In this document: piece after piece, positions 10,111 through 21,953 of the stretch
Position numbering within the stretch: position 1 is the stretch's first letter
Layout: each line of letters begins with the position of its first letter
DNA from: Gnetum montanum
Lineage: Eukaryota > Streptophyta > Gnetopsida > Gnetales > Gnetaceae
Reading direction: 5' to 3'
Length of the DNA stretch: 62,075 nt
NCBI GenBank assembly: GCA_015680685.1
Contig: MNCI01015740.1
Location: forward strand, 309,995-372,069
The notes under the pieces: model-generated
Told to the model about the DNA's origin: nothing
The model's input: the letters and a program-made list of their open reading frames with translations, nothing else
The model's database searches: none
Translations under genes and position numbers: made by a program

Positions 10111-13100
10111 ATGATTTTGTGTCTACAACAACTTCTCAGCTGCTTCTGTAGCGTGGGTTGCATGATTGGATGATTTACAGCGTGAGTTTTGTTTGTGGGT
10201 TGCAGCATTGTGAATACATTCCTTAGTCAAGTTTTACTGCATTATGTACTGCAGCATGAATGCCTTGGAACTAGCGCATGAGTGAATGAGAAAGGAGTAA
10301 ATTATTCGCTTGGTGTTGCTGGTCATTTGTATCTTTTTTTTTACTTGGGCTAGACAGTGAATGTACATGTTTTGCATTTGCACTTGTGCATTGGTTTACT
10401 GTGAAATGAATTTTTAAATGTATCCCAGCGAGCGTTAGATTCATCAAATAAACATTGATGTTCTTGTTTCATGGGGTGATCTTGTGTGTGTTTTGAATAT
10501 TATTTACTTGTTGAGTTTATTTATCTGCCTTATCTATTTTGTTTTTATTTTATATTTTTTACATGTTTTAAGTTACTTACCTAAGGTTTTGGCTCTATGT
10601 AGGGGACCTAAGCCTTTTCTCCTTGTGGTTGAACTGGTTGATGTGCTATCTTGGTTCAGCCCTTGGAACCGAACATGCCTAGTTATGACATGCGGATCGG
10701 GGCACATGTGATATGGTTTCGTCTGAATGTTGGTGCCTTTTTATCATTTATTTTCTAGAATTTCAGCATTGTCATATGGTCTCATTTGAGTGAGCAACTA
10801 ACTTGTGATATTGTTGAGACCATGTTGTCTAGCTCAACACGGGGCATATTAGCTTTTGTTGTGGACATAGATGAGGGACCATATATAGTCGAGGGGGGCA
10901 CTCCCAAAGGTCCTAGATCAACACGTCCTTTGACCCATGTGTGGGGATTTCCATCTTGTAGTCATTACAATAGTAGTAGCACACTTTTCCTAGCCTACCG
11001 TGTACATACACTATTCTAGAATGTACCTGGAATAGTATACAGAGTAGACAAGTATGCTCTTTTATACTTGTATTAACTTTGGTTCATTTAACGTTATATC
11101 ATTGCTTATGTATGAATATCCTTTTCTTCCGCAGGCCTCATTTTGCTGAGCATGGATTGCACGAGATTGCTAGTGGGCTTGCCTTAGTGCATACAGCCTT
11201 GGAGGCATTCATGATGGGCCCCACTCTTCGTGCCGCAGTGCTAGGCCAGACCAAGGATGCTATCGTCAATTATCCTAGGCAATTCTCTAGGGCCCTTGAA
11301 CATTGTCAAGTTCACGGCTAGCTGCATGAGGATTGGTCTCCTAATGGGCCTATTTTTCCTCAAATGGTTGATTCTGTGGCAAGTGTGCCTACTCCATTTA
11401 CTAATGGTAAATGGTTGTGTTCCAGGCTTGGTTTTCATTTTTTGTTATATCATTGTTTATCATATTCTTAATTTTTGCTTAATGTCTCTTGTGTCTTTTC
11501 TACAGTGGTTGTTCCTCTTGATGAGGTTACCATCATATCCGAGTGTACTGAAGCCACTCTCTTTATGAAGTTTGGAGAGATAGAGGAGTCACAACAGTGG
11601 CTACACAAGAAGGCACCTGAACAAATCATTAGTCATCTTACCAATGTGGGCTTGATTGACCTATTTATTGCCTTGACTCCTAGCGTTCCTATGACTAAAA
11701 TGGTTTCCATCATTGATTCTTTTAATGATGATGTCTCCTATTTTACTACATGAGTTTAGGGAGTTAAGGTGTCTTTCCACCTAACTACCAAATTCTTTTT
11801 TGATCTTTTCAGTGTGCCAGCAAATGATGCTAAGGTGGTAGTGGATAGAGGAACTAGAGAAGGCCGTGTGATCAAGGAACTTGAAGACTAGCTAGGTGTA
11901 CCACAGGGTGCTAAGGGTTTTGCCATGCAAGCTGATACTCGCTTGACGAAGGTAAATTTTTTGTACTAGCTCTTTAGAGCACGAGTGTTTCCTTAGTCTC
12001 TTTCCCAAGCAAGAAGTCTTGGGAATGAGTCTGCACGTGTTATGCGCTTGGTCTTGGAGATTGGCATGTGCTACAATTGGATGTAGTTCCTTGTATGAGG
12101 CCTCTGTGGAGAGATTATTAGGCTACGCTCTAATGTTGATGCTAAGTCCCACTTTACCTTTGCATTTTTTGTAGTCTATCTCTGTAGGTTTGTCAAGTTC
12201 TTAGTGGTTTATGGAGATAACCATTATGTGTTAAGGGATCACTCATAGTTGTCTTGCCCCTAGATTTGTCATCTATTTAACACCACTAGATCCCAAGATC
12301 CACCTGAAGGTATCGAAGAATCAGGCTCTATTATGACAGGGGGTGCAGCTAGTCGTTCCCACCATTCGCGTGATAGCTTGGGGTTGGAACCACCTAAACT
12401 ACACACCATTGTTAGGAGAGCTAAGTGCTTGATTTAGGAGACTATCGGGAAGGCCAAGGCTAAGGTGAAAAAGGCTGAGCGTTCAAGGGAACCTGTTATT
12501 GAGGTGAGACCACCGAAGGCAAAGAAGATTCGTTTCATCTTGCCAGGAGTAGGTAAGTATTTTTATTATTTTTTGCTTTAAGTATTTTTTATCACTTTTT
12601 GAATTTATTTGCTTACTTAAATGTGCTTACCTATTATTTCATGCTAACTTTATATTTTTTGGTGTTAACAGAGGATACCCCTAAGAGGGAAATGGAAGAG
12701 TTAGCTCCAATGGTGAGCCTGAAATGGTTATCACTAGGTGTGACGAAGAGGAGGAAACGAGAGAAGAAGTAGTTGGGGCTATTCCCATCTTGTAGGGAGA
12801 GGATGAAATGGATACCATGGGAGTGACACTTGTAGAGGCTTTAGATGTCCTTAAGCATTCAAGCGAGGAGAAAGGTGTCTTTGATGGTTTCTTTGATGGG
12901 TCTCTACACCTTAGTGATCTGCCTGAGTTGACCAGCAAAGGGCTACTTGGTAAGTCTTGTTAGTTTGATTTGCATTTCGTACTTCTTAGCTTTGTAAATT
13001 ATTTTGATTATCATGGCTCTTCTTAATATCAGACATGGATGCTAAAGCGTCCAAAGCACATGCATCTCAGGTGGATGGGTTAGAGTTAGAGGCCCCAGTT

Positions 13101-14327
13101 GAGGTGCCTTCTCGTATAGATTCAACATCCACTGATCCATTGAGGCCGTAGCCTGAGATGCCCAATAAAGTAGACTTTGTTACTGAAATTGTCAATGATG
13201 TTGTTGCTTGTCTACAATAGGCTCATCTTGAATTAGGTGTGTACTTTATACTAAGCGCCTGGGTTCATTGTGTTTTTGCTTCTATTGGAGATCTCTTATT
13301 GGCTCATATATGTAATGTTTGTACTTGTAGGTGTGAAGCTTCAATGGAGTCCTTCCAAGGCTACCCATATTGATGGTCTCCCAAAATTTCCCAAAGATAT
13401 TGAGCAGATCCCAAGAGGGATTTATGATGTGGTTTCGAGTTGTGTTGTTTCGAATGCCAAGTCTCTTTGGACCTGCAGGCACTCAATTGAACAGTTATGA
13501 CTTGAAATCCAATCATTGAAGGAAACTTTGGCGAAGGTGACAGAGGAGAGGAATGACCTACAAGCCCATTATGATTTTGCCTCTACTAGATTGGCAGGTG
13601 ATAGTACCTAGCATACATCTGAGATCACCTATGCACGTTATTGGTCAAACTTGAATAAGAAGGTGTAGGTGATTTGAGATCTGGCCAAATAGAGGGCCCA
13701 GATGGATTTGTTGAATAGGAAGTGCCATGACAGGAAGTCCTTTGCATCCAAAGTACGTAAATGGGGCCAGGATCAGAAATATCATAAGCATCAATATAAA
13801 AAGTGGTTGAAGGTGGAATCAGTTGAACATCACCGATTGGAGATGTTCGTGGAGGGGTTAGGCTTGCGCTCTTCTTATGAGAAGTTCATTGAGTGTACAG
13901 AAGTGGAGGAGTCTCCTGAGAGATCCATTACCACTACCTCTGGGGAAGCTTCAACAAGCATGTTTTCTCTTGAGTGCCCTTCCTGGTCATCAGTGGACAA
14001 GGGCAAAACCTTGGCTAATATCGACCTTGGACTTGAGAAAGACTGGGCGTGTGTGCCTGAAGAAGAGATTCTATGGTGCCTGGAAACTAATCTTAAGCCT
14101 TCCCCACCTGTGAGTGTTTTAGTTTTGTATTGTCTTATTGCTTAGTCATCATCATTTTCCTTAGCAATTTTTCCTTTTTACCTATTTTTTTTGTGTGTTT
14201 GCTTATTTTGTTATTTTTTTCTCTTTTTGTGATAGGGACGTGGTGGTGGTAAGGCTGGCCCCAGTTGGATGGGAGCTGATGATGTAGAGGAGTTTGGGGA
14301 CTAGCCCCCTCCTAATACTAGTGCATG

Positions 14328-14877
14328 ATTTGGCTTGTTAGTCTTGCTAGTATTGTTATTTCTTTGTTAGTTTGTTGTTTTTGGAATATGTGAAGACAAA
14401 TGTAACATGATCATGGTGTAATATGTTGTCACCCTATTGCCATGTTAACACTTCGTATCACATATATTTATATATTTTATTTTTCTTTTTTCAAGTTTAT
14501 TTGTGGACATAAATGTAAACTGGAATTGTAACTGGTAAATATAAGATGAACGAAAATCAAAATTTGTGAAATGTAAACAATAATAATGTAGCAGGATTTC
14601 GGTAAATTGGTGGTATACTGTGCTCTAGTTTAAAGCCATTTCGGGCTACATGCGTCAGTTTAAAGTCATGGTGGACTATTGCATATTTGTCGAAGAAAAT
14701 GGGGAGACTGTAGCTATTTTGGTGAATTTTAAAAAGGAGCCGGCCATTTCTAACCATGGCTAGTTTGACGTCATTGCAGAAGTTTGATAGTTTAACGTCA
14801 TTCTAGACGCACGGTAGTTTAACGTCATTCCAGATGCACGGTAGTTTGTCTTAGCTGTTGATCTGTTTCTTTAGTTT
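14328..14877. other. Spacer between antisense gene and protease of E2, with repeats
   Basis: No coding signal. It contains the 3' flank of the plus-strand antisense gene and, at 14635-14850, degenerate repeats of the TAGTTTAACGTCATTC type, with two adjacent copies ending GACGCACGGTAGTTTAACG and GATGCACGGTAG. These are related to 8222-8535. Confidence 0.6.
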
Positions 14878-15690
14878 TCAAAATTTGTTGTGAAGGGTGG
14901 GATGTGTAGGCATGATTTTGTACTCGCCATCCCCCTCGTTGGATACGTCAAAGGGTAGTTCTGACCAAGGGACATCCGCGGGAATGGCTCCTACATCTGC
15001 ATCTTTTGATGCCTCTTCTATTTTAGGAAGGTCATAGGTTGGAGATTGGCCAATGTCTAAGGTTTTACTAATGGTGTCATTCTTAGGTTCAGAGAGTTCC
15101 ACCTTTGACCCTTGGTTCGTTCCTATGTGTGAGGAAGTAAGTGATGTTGCTGCATCCCTGTGTATGACGATCTCACCACCCTCGTAAGGTAGGCAAATTT
15201 CTTGATGGATCAATGAGGATAGAACTTTTAGTTGAGCTAACCAAGGCCATCCTAGAATCAGATTGAATCCTGGCATCTCATCAATGACTACAAATTCAGC
15301 CGATGTGGGGAACCGGTCCCCTGCTATGAAATCCAAGGTAACCATGTCTTTTACCACGACACGGGAACCACTGAAACATTTCAAGAAAGATGTTTTCGTT
15401 GGTTGCATTTGCTCCACGAGGCCCAGTCATTCGATGACCGGGAAGGGTATTACATTTTTTGCCGCCCCATCATCGACATGCACCATATGTATCTTAAATT
15501 GGTCAACTTGTATTGTTATAAACATAGGGGTGCTAGTGACCTCCCCCATTTTTTTATCTTGTTTAATGTCATTGGCATGAAATCTGAGAGATGTGGTTCT
15601 CGATTCCTGATGTGGAGACAACACAACATAAATGGATGGCTCATTTGTGAGAAGGTCTTTGCTAATGGGGATTGAAGTCAACATATGCAC
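14878..15690 (-). pseudogene. Retropepsin-like protease of E2
   Basis: Continuous minus-strand frame broken by a single TGA at 15429-15427. It contains the active-site region VHVDDGAAKNVIP (15480-15440), where Tat proteases have VDxGAxxN, and the downstream motif FNLILGWPWL (about 15275-15245). An acidic tail follows to 14878. Protease would process Gag-Pol. It ends where RT should begin, but the sequence instead passes into the repeat and antisense-gene block, so RT and RNase H are not present. Confidence 0.8.
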
Positions 15691-18595
15691 TAGAGCTTCC
15701 TAATGTACCAGGGAGGTCATTACTAGGTCATACAGGCTTAGAGAGGTGTTTTTTTGCTTTAGAGCCTATGTAACTTGGGTTAGGGTGCTGGCCAAGTCTT
15801 TACTATTTGGAATGTTTTTATCTGTTGAGACTTGATCCATTTGACCCAAAATTTGTATCTCTTGCGGGAGAGTTTTCACATTATTAGTTGTAGCTATTGA
15901 GCTTGGGATGCTGGACACTCTTGAGTTCTTGTTTTAACGACTTATGCTAGGTTGATCAGTAACTGGAACCATAGGGATGGCATTCAACGGTGTGGATTTT
16001 TGCGATCCTAACTCATGACCATGACACTCTTTTTCCAAACATTTTCTGGTCAGTTTGTCGGTGAGGCTTTCTTGCGAGGGTCACGGGAGAACTGTTAGGG
16101 GTTGTACATCGGAGTGTTGCAGCACCCGGATTACAAATGGAGTAGGCTGGGTTTGCGATGGCATGTTTGCTATTGCAACTGCCAAGTGTACTCAGATGAC
16201 AAATGGTTTTCACGGTGTAGGGGATGTATGTGTGGCAAAAGGAGCTTGTGGAGGTGTTAGTGTAGATACGGTTTCAGTAGGCACATGAATCACAAAAGGC
16301 CTTCATGGGATGTCTTGTTCATTATGGTGTTAAGAGGGTCTTTGTAGACCCCAATAATCTGATTTTGAGGTCTTACTGGGTTGGCCTCGTCAAAGACTAT
16401 CTCACCTTTGTCAATCATATGTTGTATGTCTTGTTTTAGGGTGAAGCAGTAATCGGTTCCATGTCCACATCACTGGTGATACTCAAAAAATCTATCTAAC
16501 CTGAAACCTCTTGGAACAAGGGGTTCATTAGCTGTTGCCAACGTTGGGTTTTTAACTAACTCACAGTATTGGTTATGTCTTTGAGATGCTGTAGGAGACA
16601 TTTGCATATGTTGAATCATCCCAGCCTTTAGAAGTTGGTCCAGTAATTATGAAGGCTTCATAGGTAAGGGTGTGTACTGGGTAGGGTCTTTTCGTTCGAA
16701 GGTACGAGTATGACTCACGTTAGTAGTTTGGGTAGAGGAGGGTTTAGGTGTAGGAGTAGAGGCGGTTCTTTCGTGACTAGTGGGGGTGATGAGTTGTTTC
16801 CCTTTCTACCTTGCATTGTTGGGTCGAAATGCCTCTGCCACTACTGCAACTATTGTTTTAGACTTGTCTTTATCTTTCTTCATATGTTGGCTTTTGAAAG
16901 TTAGGTAAGTTGGGTCATGACTTGTCTGTGCTGCCTCTTCTATGTTTTTGATTTGGACAAATGCCTGACTGAAAGTACAAGCATTTAGATAATAGATTTT
17001 TGACTTAACGAAGTCATTCACGTCACTCTTGAGGATTGTAAGTAAATACATTTCTGGGATAGGCTCGTGAAGTTCATTAAGAGCAATGCTCCATCTTTGG
17101 ATGAAATTTTGTACAGGCTCCAATGGCACTTTTTTAATTTGGATTAGACTATTAGTGTGGCTTCAGGCTTCAGGTTATACTTAAAACGGGTAATGAATTG
17201 ATGTAACAAATCCTCCAAGGAGGATATGGAGTTATGTGGTAAGGATTGATACCAGTCAAAAGCCTTCCCAGTTAAGGATATGGCGAACACATGCAGGATT
17301 GCATGAGGCTAGGCCTGGAGTAACAGACACTCTAATTAGAATGTCACTAGGTGAGCATTTGGATCTCCCTCTCCATTATACTTGGTCAACTGTGGCAATG
17401 AAATTCCTTTTGGTAGAGTCAATGGTGGCACTAAAGAGCTAATCAGATCATCCTAATAAAAATCCATCACCTTGAATTCTTCAGTGTTTGCCATTTTGAG
17501 GTGCTTTACCTCATAGGTTAATGCTTGCATCATTTTTCTAGCCTCTACCCATTCTTGGGCACTAGGTGGACCAGCTGGTTGATTAGATTGAGCATGATAA
17601 TGGTTAGATTGTCGTGTGATTTGCGGGAAAGATGATTGTAGGGTGGTTGATGGTTGTACTTGAGAGACATTCATGGATGGGATTGAAATGGGTGGTATGT
17701 TGTAATGAGCCAGTTGATGTTGTTAAATGATAGGTGCAGGCCACTACCTAGTTACAAGTTGTGAGGAAACACCCTGAACCTGTTGAGTTGCAGTAGTGAA
17801 GGGAATTCTTTGGATTTGTACTTGTCATATATTATGAGTAGATGTAGAAGTGGGTATCACGAATGGAATCCCCATTATTTGGTATCGGAAGGTCACTCCT
17901 ATATTAACTTGAGAGGGGAGTTGTTGGGATTGTCCTTGTGAGAGAGAGGGTAAAGTGGCAATCGGAGGAATAACAAGGATGGGTGCATTGAATTGGGTGT
18001 TGGTCGTGGGGAGAGTAGGAATGAGAGTGGGTGCTTCCTATTGAGAAACAGATGCTTGAATGTTTGTAAATGGATGAAGTGGCATAGTCTCTCCCATGAA
18101 AGGATGGAATAATGAATTTGTATAAGTATGAGGACTGAGAGTGTGGTACGAATCCCCATGTTCAGATTGAACCAAGAAATCATCTTCCTCATCTCCATTT
18201 TGAGGCTCTACGGTAGGTTGCCATAAGGTTTGATTCCTTGCCAGGAGTTGGGATATGAGTTCATGGTGGGATTCAAAGAGGGGAATCACATCATATGCTG
18301 AAGGGATAAAGTTATAGCCTCCCTTATAGATGAGTTCATAATGTCGTTTTTCTTTCATTTCCGTGCAATCAATGGGTAGGTTAGCTTGGATCTTTACGTA
18401 GATGAAATTGTATTGTTCTGGGGTGACAATTGTATAGGCGGGGTCCTTGCCTTGTAACCTAAGTGATCGACGAGTTGGTCCTTGAGGGTTCATATCTCCA
18501 ACAACGACTATGGGTTCAGTTGCAGTCATAGGATTTGAGATTTCAATATTAAGGTTAGAAACGGGAAATGTTGCTTTGATCTGAGGAGATTCCAT
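15691..18595 (-). pseudogene. Gag and gag-pro linker of E2
   Basis: Starts at an ATG at 18595 just after the leader repeats. The N-terminal 200 residues are polar and proline-rich, with a basic RRSLRLQGK patch. The capsid region shows LPQLTKYNGEGDPNAHL (about 17405-17350), LTGKAFDWYQSLP and a FITRFKYN motif (17260-17170), typical of Ty3/gypsy gag. A one-base frameshift lies near 17140, and the frame resumes as EPVQNFIQRW. Near the C-terminus a knuckle-like EYHQ-stop-CGHGTDYC (about 16480-16440) has lost its first cysteine (F). Several TAG stops fall at glutamine positions. A proline/threonine-rich linker with many stops (16320-15691) joins gag to protease. Confidence 0.8.
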
Positions 18596-18619
18596 GTGTG
18601 TAACTGTCTTGACTGGCTG

Positions 18620-18885
18620 AATTTATGTAAGTAGCGTATGCAAGCTAGCTTGAGTAAGTTGGGTGTATGTAAGCTAGCTTGAGCAAACTGGGTAGCATGT
18701 GCAGCCAAGCTTGAGCAAGCTGGGCATATGCAAGCTAGCTTGAGCAAACTAGGCAGCGTGTGCAGCTGAGCTCGAGAAAATTGGGCATATGCAAGCTAGC
18801 TTGAGCAAACTGGGGAGTGTGTGTAGCCGAGCTTGAGCAAGCTGGGCAACGTGTGCAGCTGTGCAGCGCATGCACGTTTATGAGG
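18620..18885 (-). repeat. ~61-bp dimeric tandem repeat in the E2 leader
   Basis: Two alternating monomers of ~30 bp: one carries GCATATGCAAGCTAGCTTGAG, shown here as GCAAGCTAGCTTGAG, and the other GTGCAGCCGAGCTTGAGCAA. Successive copies of the first start at 18724 and 18785. The core AAGCTAGCTTGAG also occurs in the U3 of both E2 LTRs (6885-6915 and 21085-21130). Confidence 0.85.
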
Positions 18886-18970
18886 GAGGTACAACATACA
18901 ATGTGTCTATGCTTAAAAATGTAGCGTGCACATGCTGGGATCAAAGGCACAATGTGTGTACGTTAAGGAT

Positions 18971-19070
18971 AAGGCACAGCATCTGAAGACAGGGCACAAC
19001 ATCGAAAGACAAGGCAGAATATCTAAAGACAAGGCACAATGTCTATAGGCAGAACACAGCGATTAGGGTA
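18971..19070 (-). repeat. 20-bp tandem repeat in the E2 leader
   Basis: Five consecutive 20-bp units starting at 18971, 18991, 19011, 19031 and 19051, of the type AAGGCACAGCATCTGAAGAC. Confidence 0.9.
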
Positions 19071-19091
19071 GAATATAAACTTCAGCGACAA

Positions 19092-19240
19092 AGGAAAGCG
19101 TGTGGACATTGAGGGCCACGTATGGATGTTGAAGAGGGTGCAACGTATGAACACTAAAGCAGTTGTAGCGTATGAACGCTAAAGAAAGTGCAGTGTACGA
19201 ATGCTGGAAAATAGGCAGCATATGGATGCTGGGCCATGGG
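19092..19240 (-). repeat. 25-bp tandem repeat in the E2 leader
   Basis: Units with the core AACGTATGAACACT, AGCGTATGAACGCT, AGTGTACGAATGCT and AGCATATGGATGCT start at 19142, 19167, 19192 and 19217, exactly 25 bp apart. A fifth, weaker unit (ACGTATGGATGTTG) lies upstream. Confidence 0.9.
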
Positions 19241-19324
19241 CAATTGGCAGATGCTAGATATTGGACATTGGACGGTAATTAGTGGGGAATGCGACAGTAT
19301 GTATATGGAACATAAATGGAATGG

Positions 19325-19342
19325 CCCTCCTTCTAGCGCCAA
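19325..19342 (-). promoter_or_regulatory. Primer-binding site of E2
   Basis: The minus strand reads TTGGCGCTAGAAGGAGGG four bases inside the 5' LTR (which ends ..CGGTACA at 19347). The TGGCGC start complements a tRNA CCA end. I do not assign the tRNA. It clearly differs from the tRNA-Asp site of the Athila-like elements here. Confidence 0.7.
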
Positions 19343-19346
19343 TTTC

Positions 19347-21227
19347 TGTACCGTTCGAAATCATCGGTGTAGGGCTGGAGGAAAATGAACGCTGAAAGAT
19401 CTCTGGAGAGATACAGATGACTCTACCTTTGCATGAGGGAAAGCTGGAAAAATGAAGGTAGAGTGCCTTGGATGGTCTACACGTAGATCAACCAAGGACT
19501 TTCCCGAGTGTATTCTAATGGCTTGCACTGGGGTTATCATCACGAAATGTAAAATGAGAGAACGTGATGTAATGAAACCTAAACATGCAATATAGCGTGT
19601 AAATGTAAACAAAATGTATGAAAAAACATGCAATGAAATGGAACAATGCATACAATGAACCAGAATAGCACATGGAAGGCAAATAACGAACAATGTTGTA
19701 TTAATTAACAAGATGTGCACCGGTCAAAACGTAGTTGCATTGCAAGTTGAACGTTAAGCTTCGATGTGTGGTGTTTACAGGTGTTGGGAATCATGTGCGT
19801 CCGGGCTCAGGATTGCTAGTTTTCTTTTGCCAAATTTTGCTGACCCAATTTATGTCAATGTACAGGGTATTTATACATTTTGCTAAGCTCGGGAGTAGGA
19901 TTTGTGAATGAGGTCAATGGCTGTGAGATCCACGAAAAATGGATCGTGTGACAAGTGTACATGGGCAGACTACATTTTAGACCAGGTGCATTGTATCATA
20001 CAACGCAAGCTAGGTTACGCTCATAGAAGTAGTGTAAGAGCTTGACAAGCCCACATATGATGAAGCTTACAATGAAAATTTATAATGAATTCCAAGAGGG
20101 ATTGAGTCCGGCTCGCTTGAAACTTCATGGTCCTTTGAATCAATTGTTGTAGGGTGTCGATTTGAGTGATTCGGTGGTTTTTTGAGGCATCTCTGCTTCA
20201 CTAGGGCTCCCAGCATGAGTTGATTTGGTCCTGGCGTGTCCTCAGCGTGCATCAGAAGTGCTTTTGTCTAGGCGTGAATAGTACTCACGCTGGGCTCACG
20301 TTGCTGATGTGACCTCAGCGTGACCCCAGCGTGACCTCAACGTGACGAACTAGAAGTGACACGTTTTGAGCTGAATTTTGACTCCTGATGCTTGTTCTTT
20401 AAAGTGCAACTTTTGCCTACTCTCTAGGGTAGCTTGGATGCTAAATTTGAGTCTGTTCTTGCATTGATTTAAGCCACTTTTGACAGGTCATGCTAGGATC
20501 ATGCTGTTAGTGTGACCCTAGTGTGACCTTAGCATGATCTAGTCAAAATGCCATGTTTCATGCCCGAATTTTGATTTTCTGGAGCCTGTGAATAAGTAGA
20601 ATTGTTTCCTATCCTTGAGGGTTGAGTTGAAAATGAAAATTGTGCTTGGGACTACTTGATTTGACCTATTTTTGTTTGGTCATGCTGGGCTCATGCTCCA
20701 GTGTGACCCCAGTGTGACCTAGGCATGAGTAAACAAATCATGCGATTTTGAGCTTAATTTCTAAGGTTCTGGAGGCTGGGAGATGCAATGAACATTAGTG
20801 AAGCTCGAGGGGAGTCCGCATTCTCGAATTTAGACTGTTTGGGCTTGGTTCCAAGGCTTTGAAGGTTGGTTAAGCTGTACTCACACTGTACTCATGCTGG
20901 GCAGCGTGACCTTAGTGTGAGTAGCAAGATTCATGCGATTATGACTTGAAATCTTGGGTTCTGGGTGCTAAAACTTGAAGCAGTCATCAGTGGGCCTCAA
21001 GGGGGTCTTGCCCATTCAAATTAGGACTGTTTTGACCTGATTTTGAAGCTATCAGGGTTGGTCACATTGAGGGCAAGCCAACTTGACAGCATGAGCAAGC
21101 TGGCTTGACCACATGCGCAAGCTGGCTTGAGTTCCATGCCTTGGATAAGTTTTTTGCCTCTTGAATGCTGAAAGAGCTTGAGCTATTTCTATTTCAAAGT
21201 GTTAAGCTAAAATTTTGTGGTGTTTCA
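19347..21227 (-). repeat. 5' LTR of E2
   Basis: Partner of 5142-7013. On the minus strand the U3 runs from 21227 to the TATA box TATAAATA at 19875-19868. It carries the same TCACGCTGGGCTCACG and 11-bp GCGTGACCTCA repeats, but in different copy number (20310-20346). Confidence 0.92.
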
Positions 21228-21953
21228 AACACCAAGGACTAAGTGCTTACACGCCCTAATGGAATACTTAAGGTTAATCAATCGCTATCTTCCCAAACTT
21301 GTATTGTCATGGTTGTATGGTTAAGTAAGCTTGAGGTATATGATTTTTATATCTTTTATCTTTTTAATGCCTATGCTAATAGGGAAAGGTGAAGAGAACT
21401 AAATGATTAACTTTCATTAACTATTCACTAACTAAGTTCTAATTATCCTAGCATCAATATCCATTCCCACTTGCCACACACACCCTAAACTAGTGCAATG
21501 CTACTGGGATTACCAAATGCTACTCATTACTGGGTTACCAAGCATTACACACATGCTCGAAGTAGTCGTACTGAATGCACTTAACTAGGAGAGTCAAGGG
21601 TTAAGAGAGGTTAATTATCTAGGAAAGCATTTAAAAATTTAACAATAATTAAATCCTATTTAGCTTAGTCCATATGCTGCAAGGTTTATCAGGAAGTTTG
21701 TCTTTATTGTTGTACAAAAATGTGTGCTCAGGTACAATTTGCTCAAATAAAGATCCATTCACTTTGAGACTCCTACTATGGGCACATGGAAATTATTCTA
21801 GCTTTGGAATGGTAAAACTGTTATAGTTTGGCTAAGGGAGTAAATCTAGATGCCTAAAATAGGGAAAGCTGCCTGTTATTTATAGATGTTTCGACGGGCT
21901 GCGATATCGTGTACGCGATAATGCAGGGGTGGACACAATATCACGACTCATCA
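21228..21953 (-). repeat. Outer 726 bp of the E1 5' LTR
   Basis: Resumes the LTR cut at 5141. On the minus strand it starts TGATGAGTCGTGATATTG at 21953, includes the near-palindrome GCGATATCGTGTACGCGATA (21901-21920), a TATA box in CTATAAATAACAG (about 21889-21877), and AATAAAGAC (near 21708). Together with 5070-5141 the LTR is ~795 bp, close to the 820 bp of E5. Confidence 0.88.

Larger units (their letters stand above)
9271..14327 (+). pseudogene. Spliced antisense gene of E2, plant-mobile-domain-like, decayed
   Basis: Plus-strand gene lying antisense to gag-pol. Exon 1 is probably 9271-9344 (ATG, 74 nt, donor CAG/GTATGT). Later coding blocks are near 10578-10710, 10800-10990, 11133-11330, 11504-11755, 11815-11950, 12260-12552, 12672-12950, 13033-13235, 13332-14110 and 14237-14327. 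Many are bounded by GT..AG signals, for example GTAAGTATTT at 12553 with TTAACAG at 12671, and GTAAGTCTTG at 12951. The block at 11600-11950 resembles the plant mobile domain of transposon-derived proteins (LTNVGL..L, then LGVPQGA). The block at 13500-13900 is charged and probably coiled coil. The end (14240-14327) is glycine-rich. Several in-frame TAG codons replace likely CAG (for example 11889, 12794, 13149). Antisense extra ORFs are known in Tat elements (Grande-type). The domain call is by eye. Confidence 0.6.
5142..21227 (-). mobile_element. E2: Tat-like Ty3/gypsy element with an antisense gene
   Basis: A complete insertion bounded by two ~1.87-kb LTRs (5142-7013 and 19347-21227), both starting TGTAC and ending TTTCA on the plus strand. 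The minus-strand order is 5' LTR, PBS, repeat-rich leader, gag, protease, [antisense gene on plus strand], integrase core and C-terminus, 3' untranslated region, polypurine tract, 3' LTR. RT, RNase H and the integrase N-terminus are absent. The candidate TSD is AACTT (5137-5141) versus AACAC (21228-21232), only 3 of 5 matching. The split E1 LTR proves the insertion independently. The LTR pair differs at roughly one base in ten by eye. Confidence 0.88.
1..21953 (-). mobile_element. E1: Athila-like Ty3/gypsy element, 5' part, split by E2
   Basis: The minus-strand order from high to low coordinate is 5' LTR (21953-21228 and 5141-5070), PBS (5068-5051), gag, protease, a remnant of the integrase C-terminus, then a 3' noncoding tail running off the window start. 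The LTR is cut in two by E2 (5142-21227): its inner 72 bp lie left of E2, and its remaining 726 bp resume exactly to the right. The 3' LTR is outside the window. Compared with E5, about 2.8 kb of RT, RNase H and most of integrase is missing, so this copy is a deletion derivative. It is inserted in the gag of E3. Confidence 0.85.

Noticed and set aside
18526-18950. Cys/Ala/His-rich minus-strand frames that look like a repetitive small protein.
   Set aside because: They are translations of the 61-bp tandem array in the E2 leader.
18620-19240. Regularly spaced repeats considered as a CRISPR-like array.
   Set aside because: Units are head-to-tail without unique spacers, in a plant retrotransposon leader.
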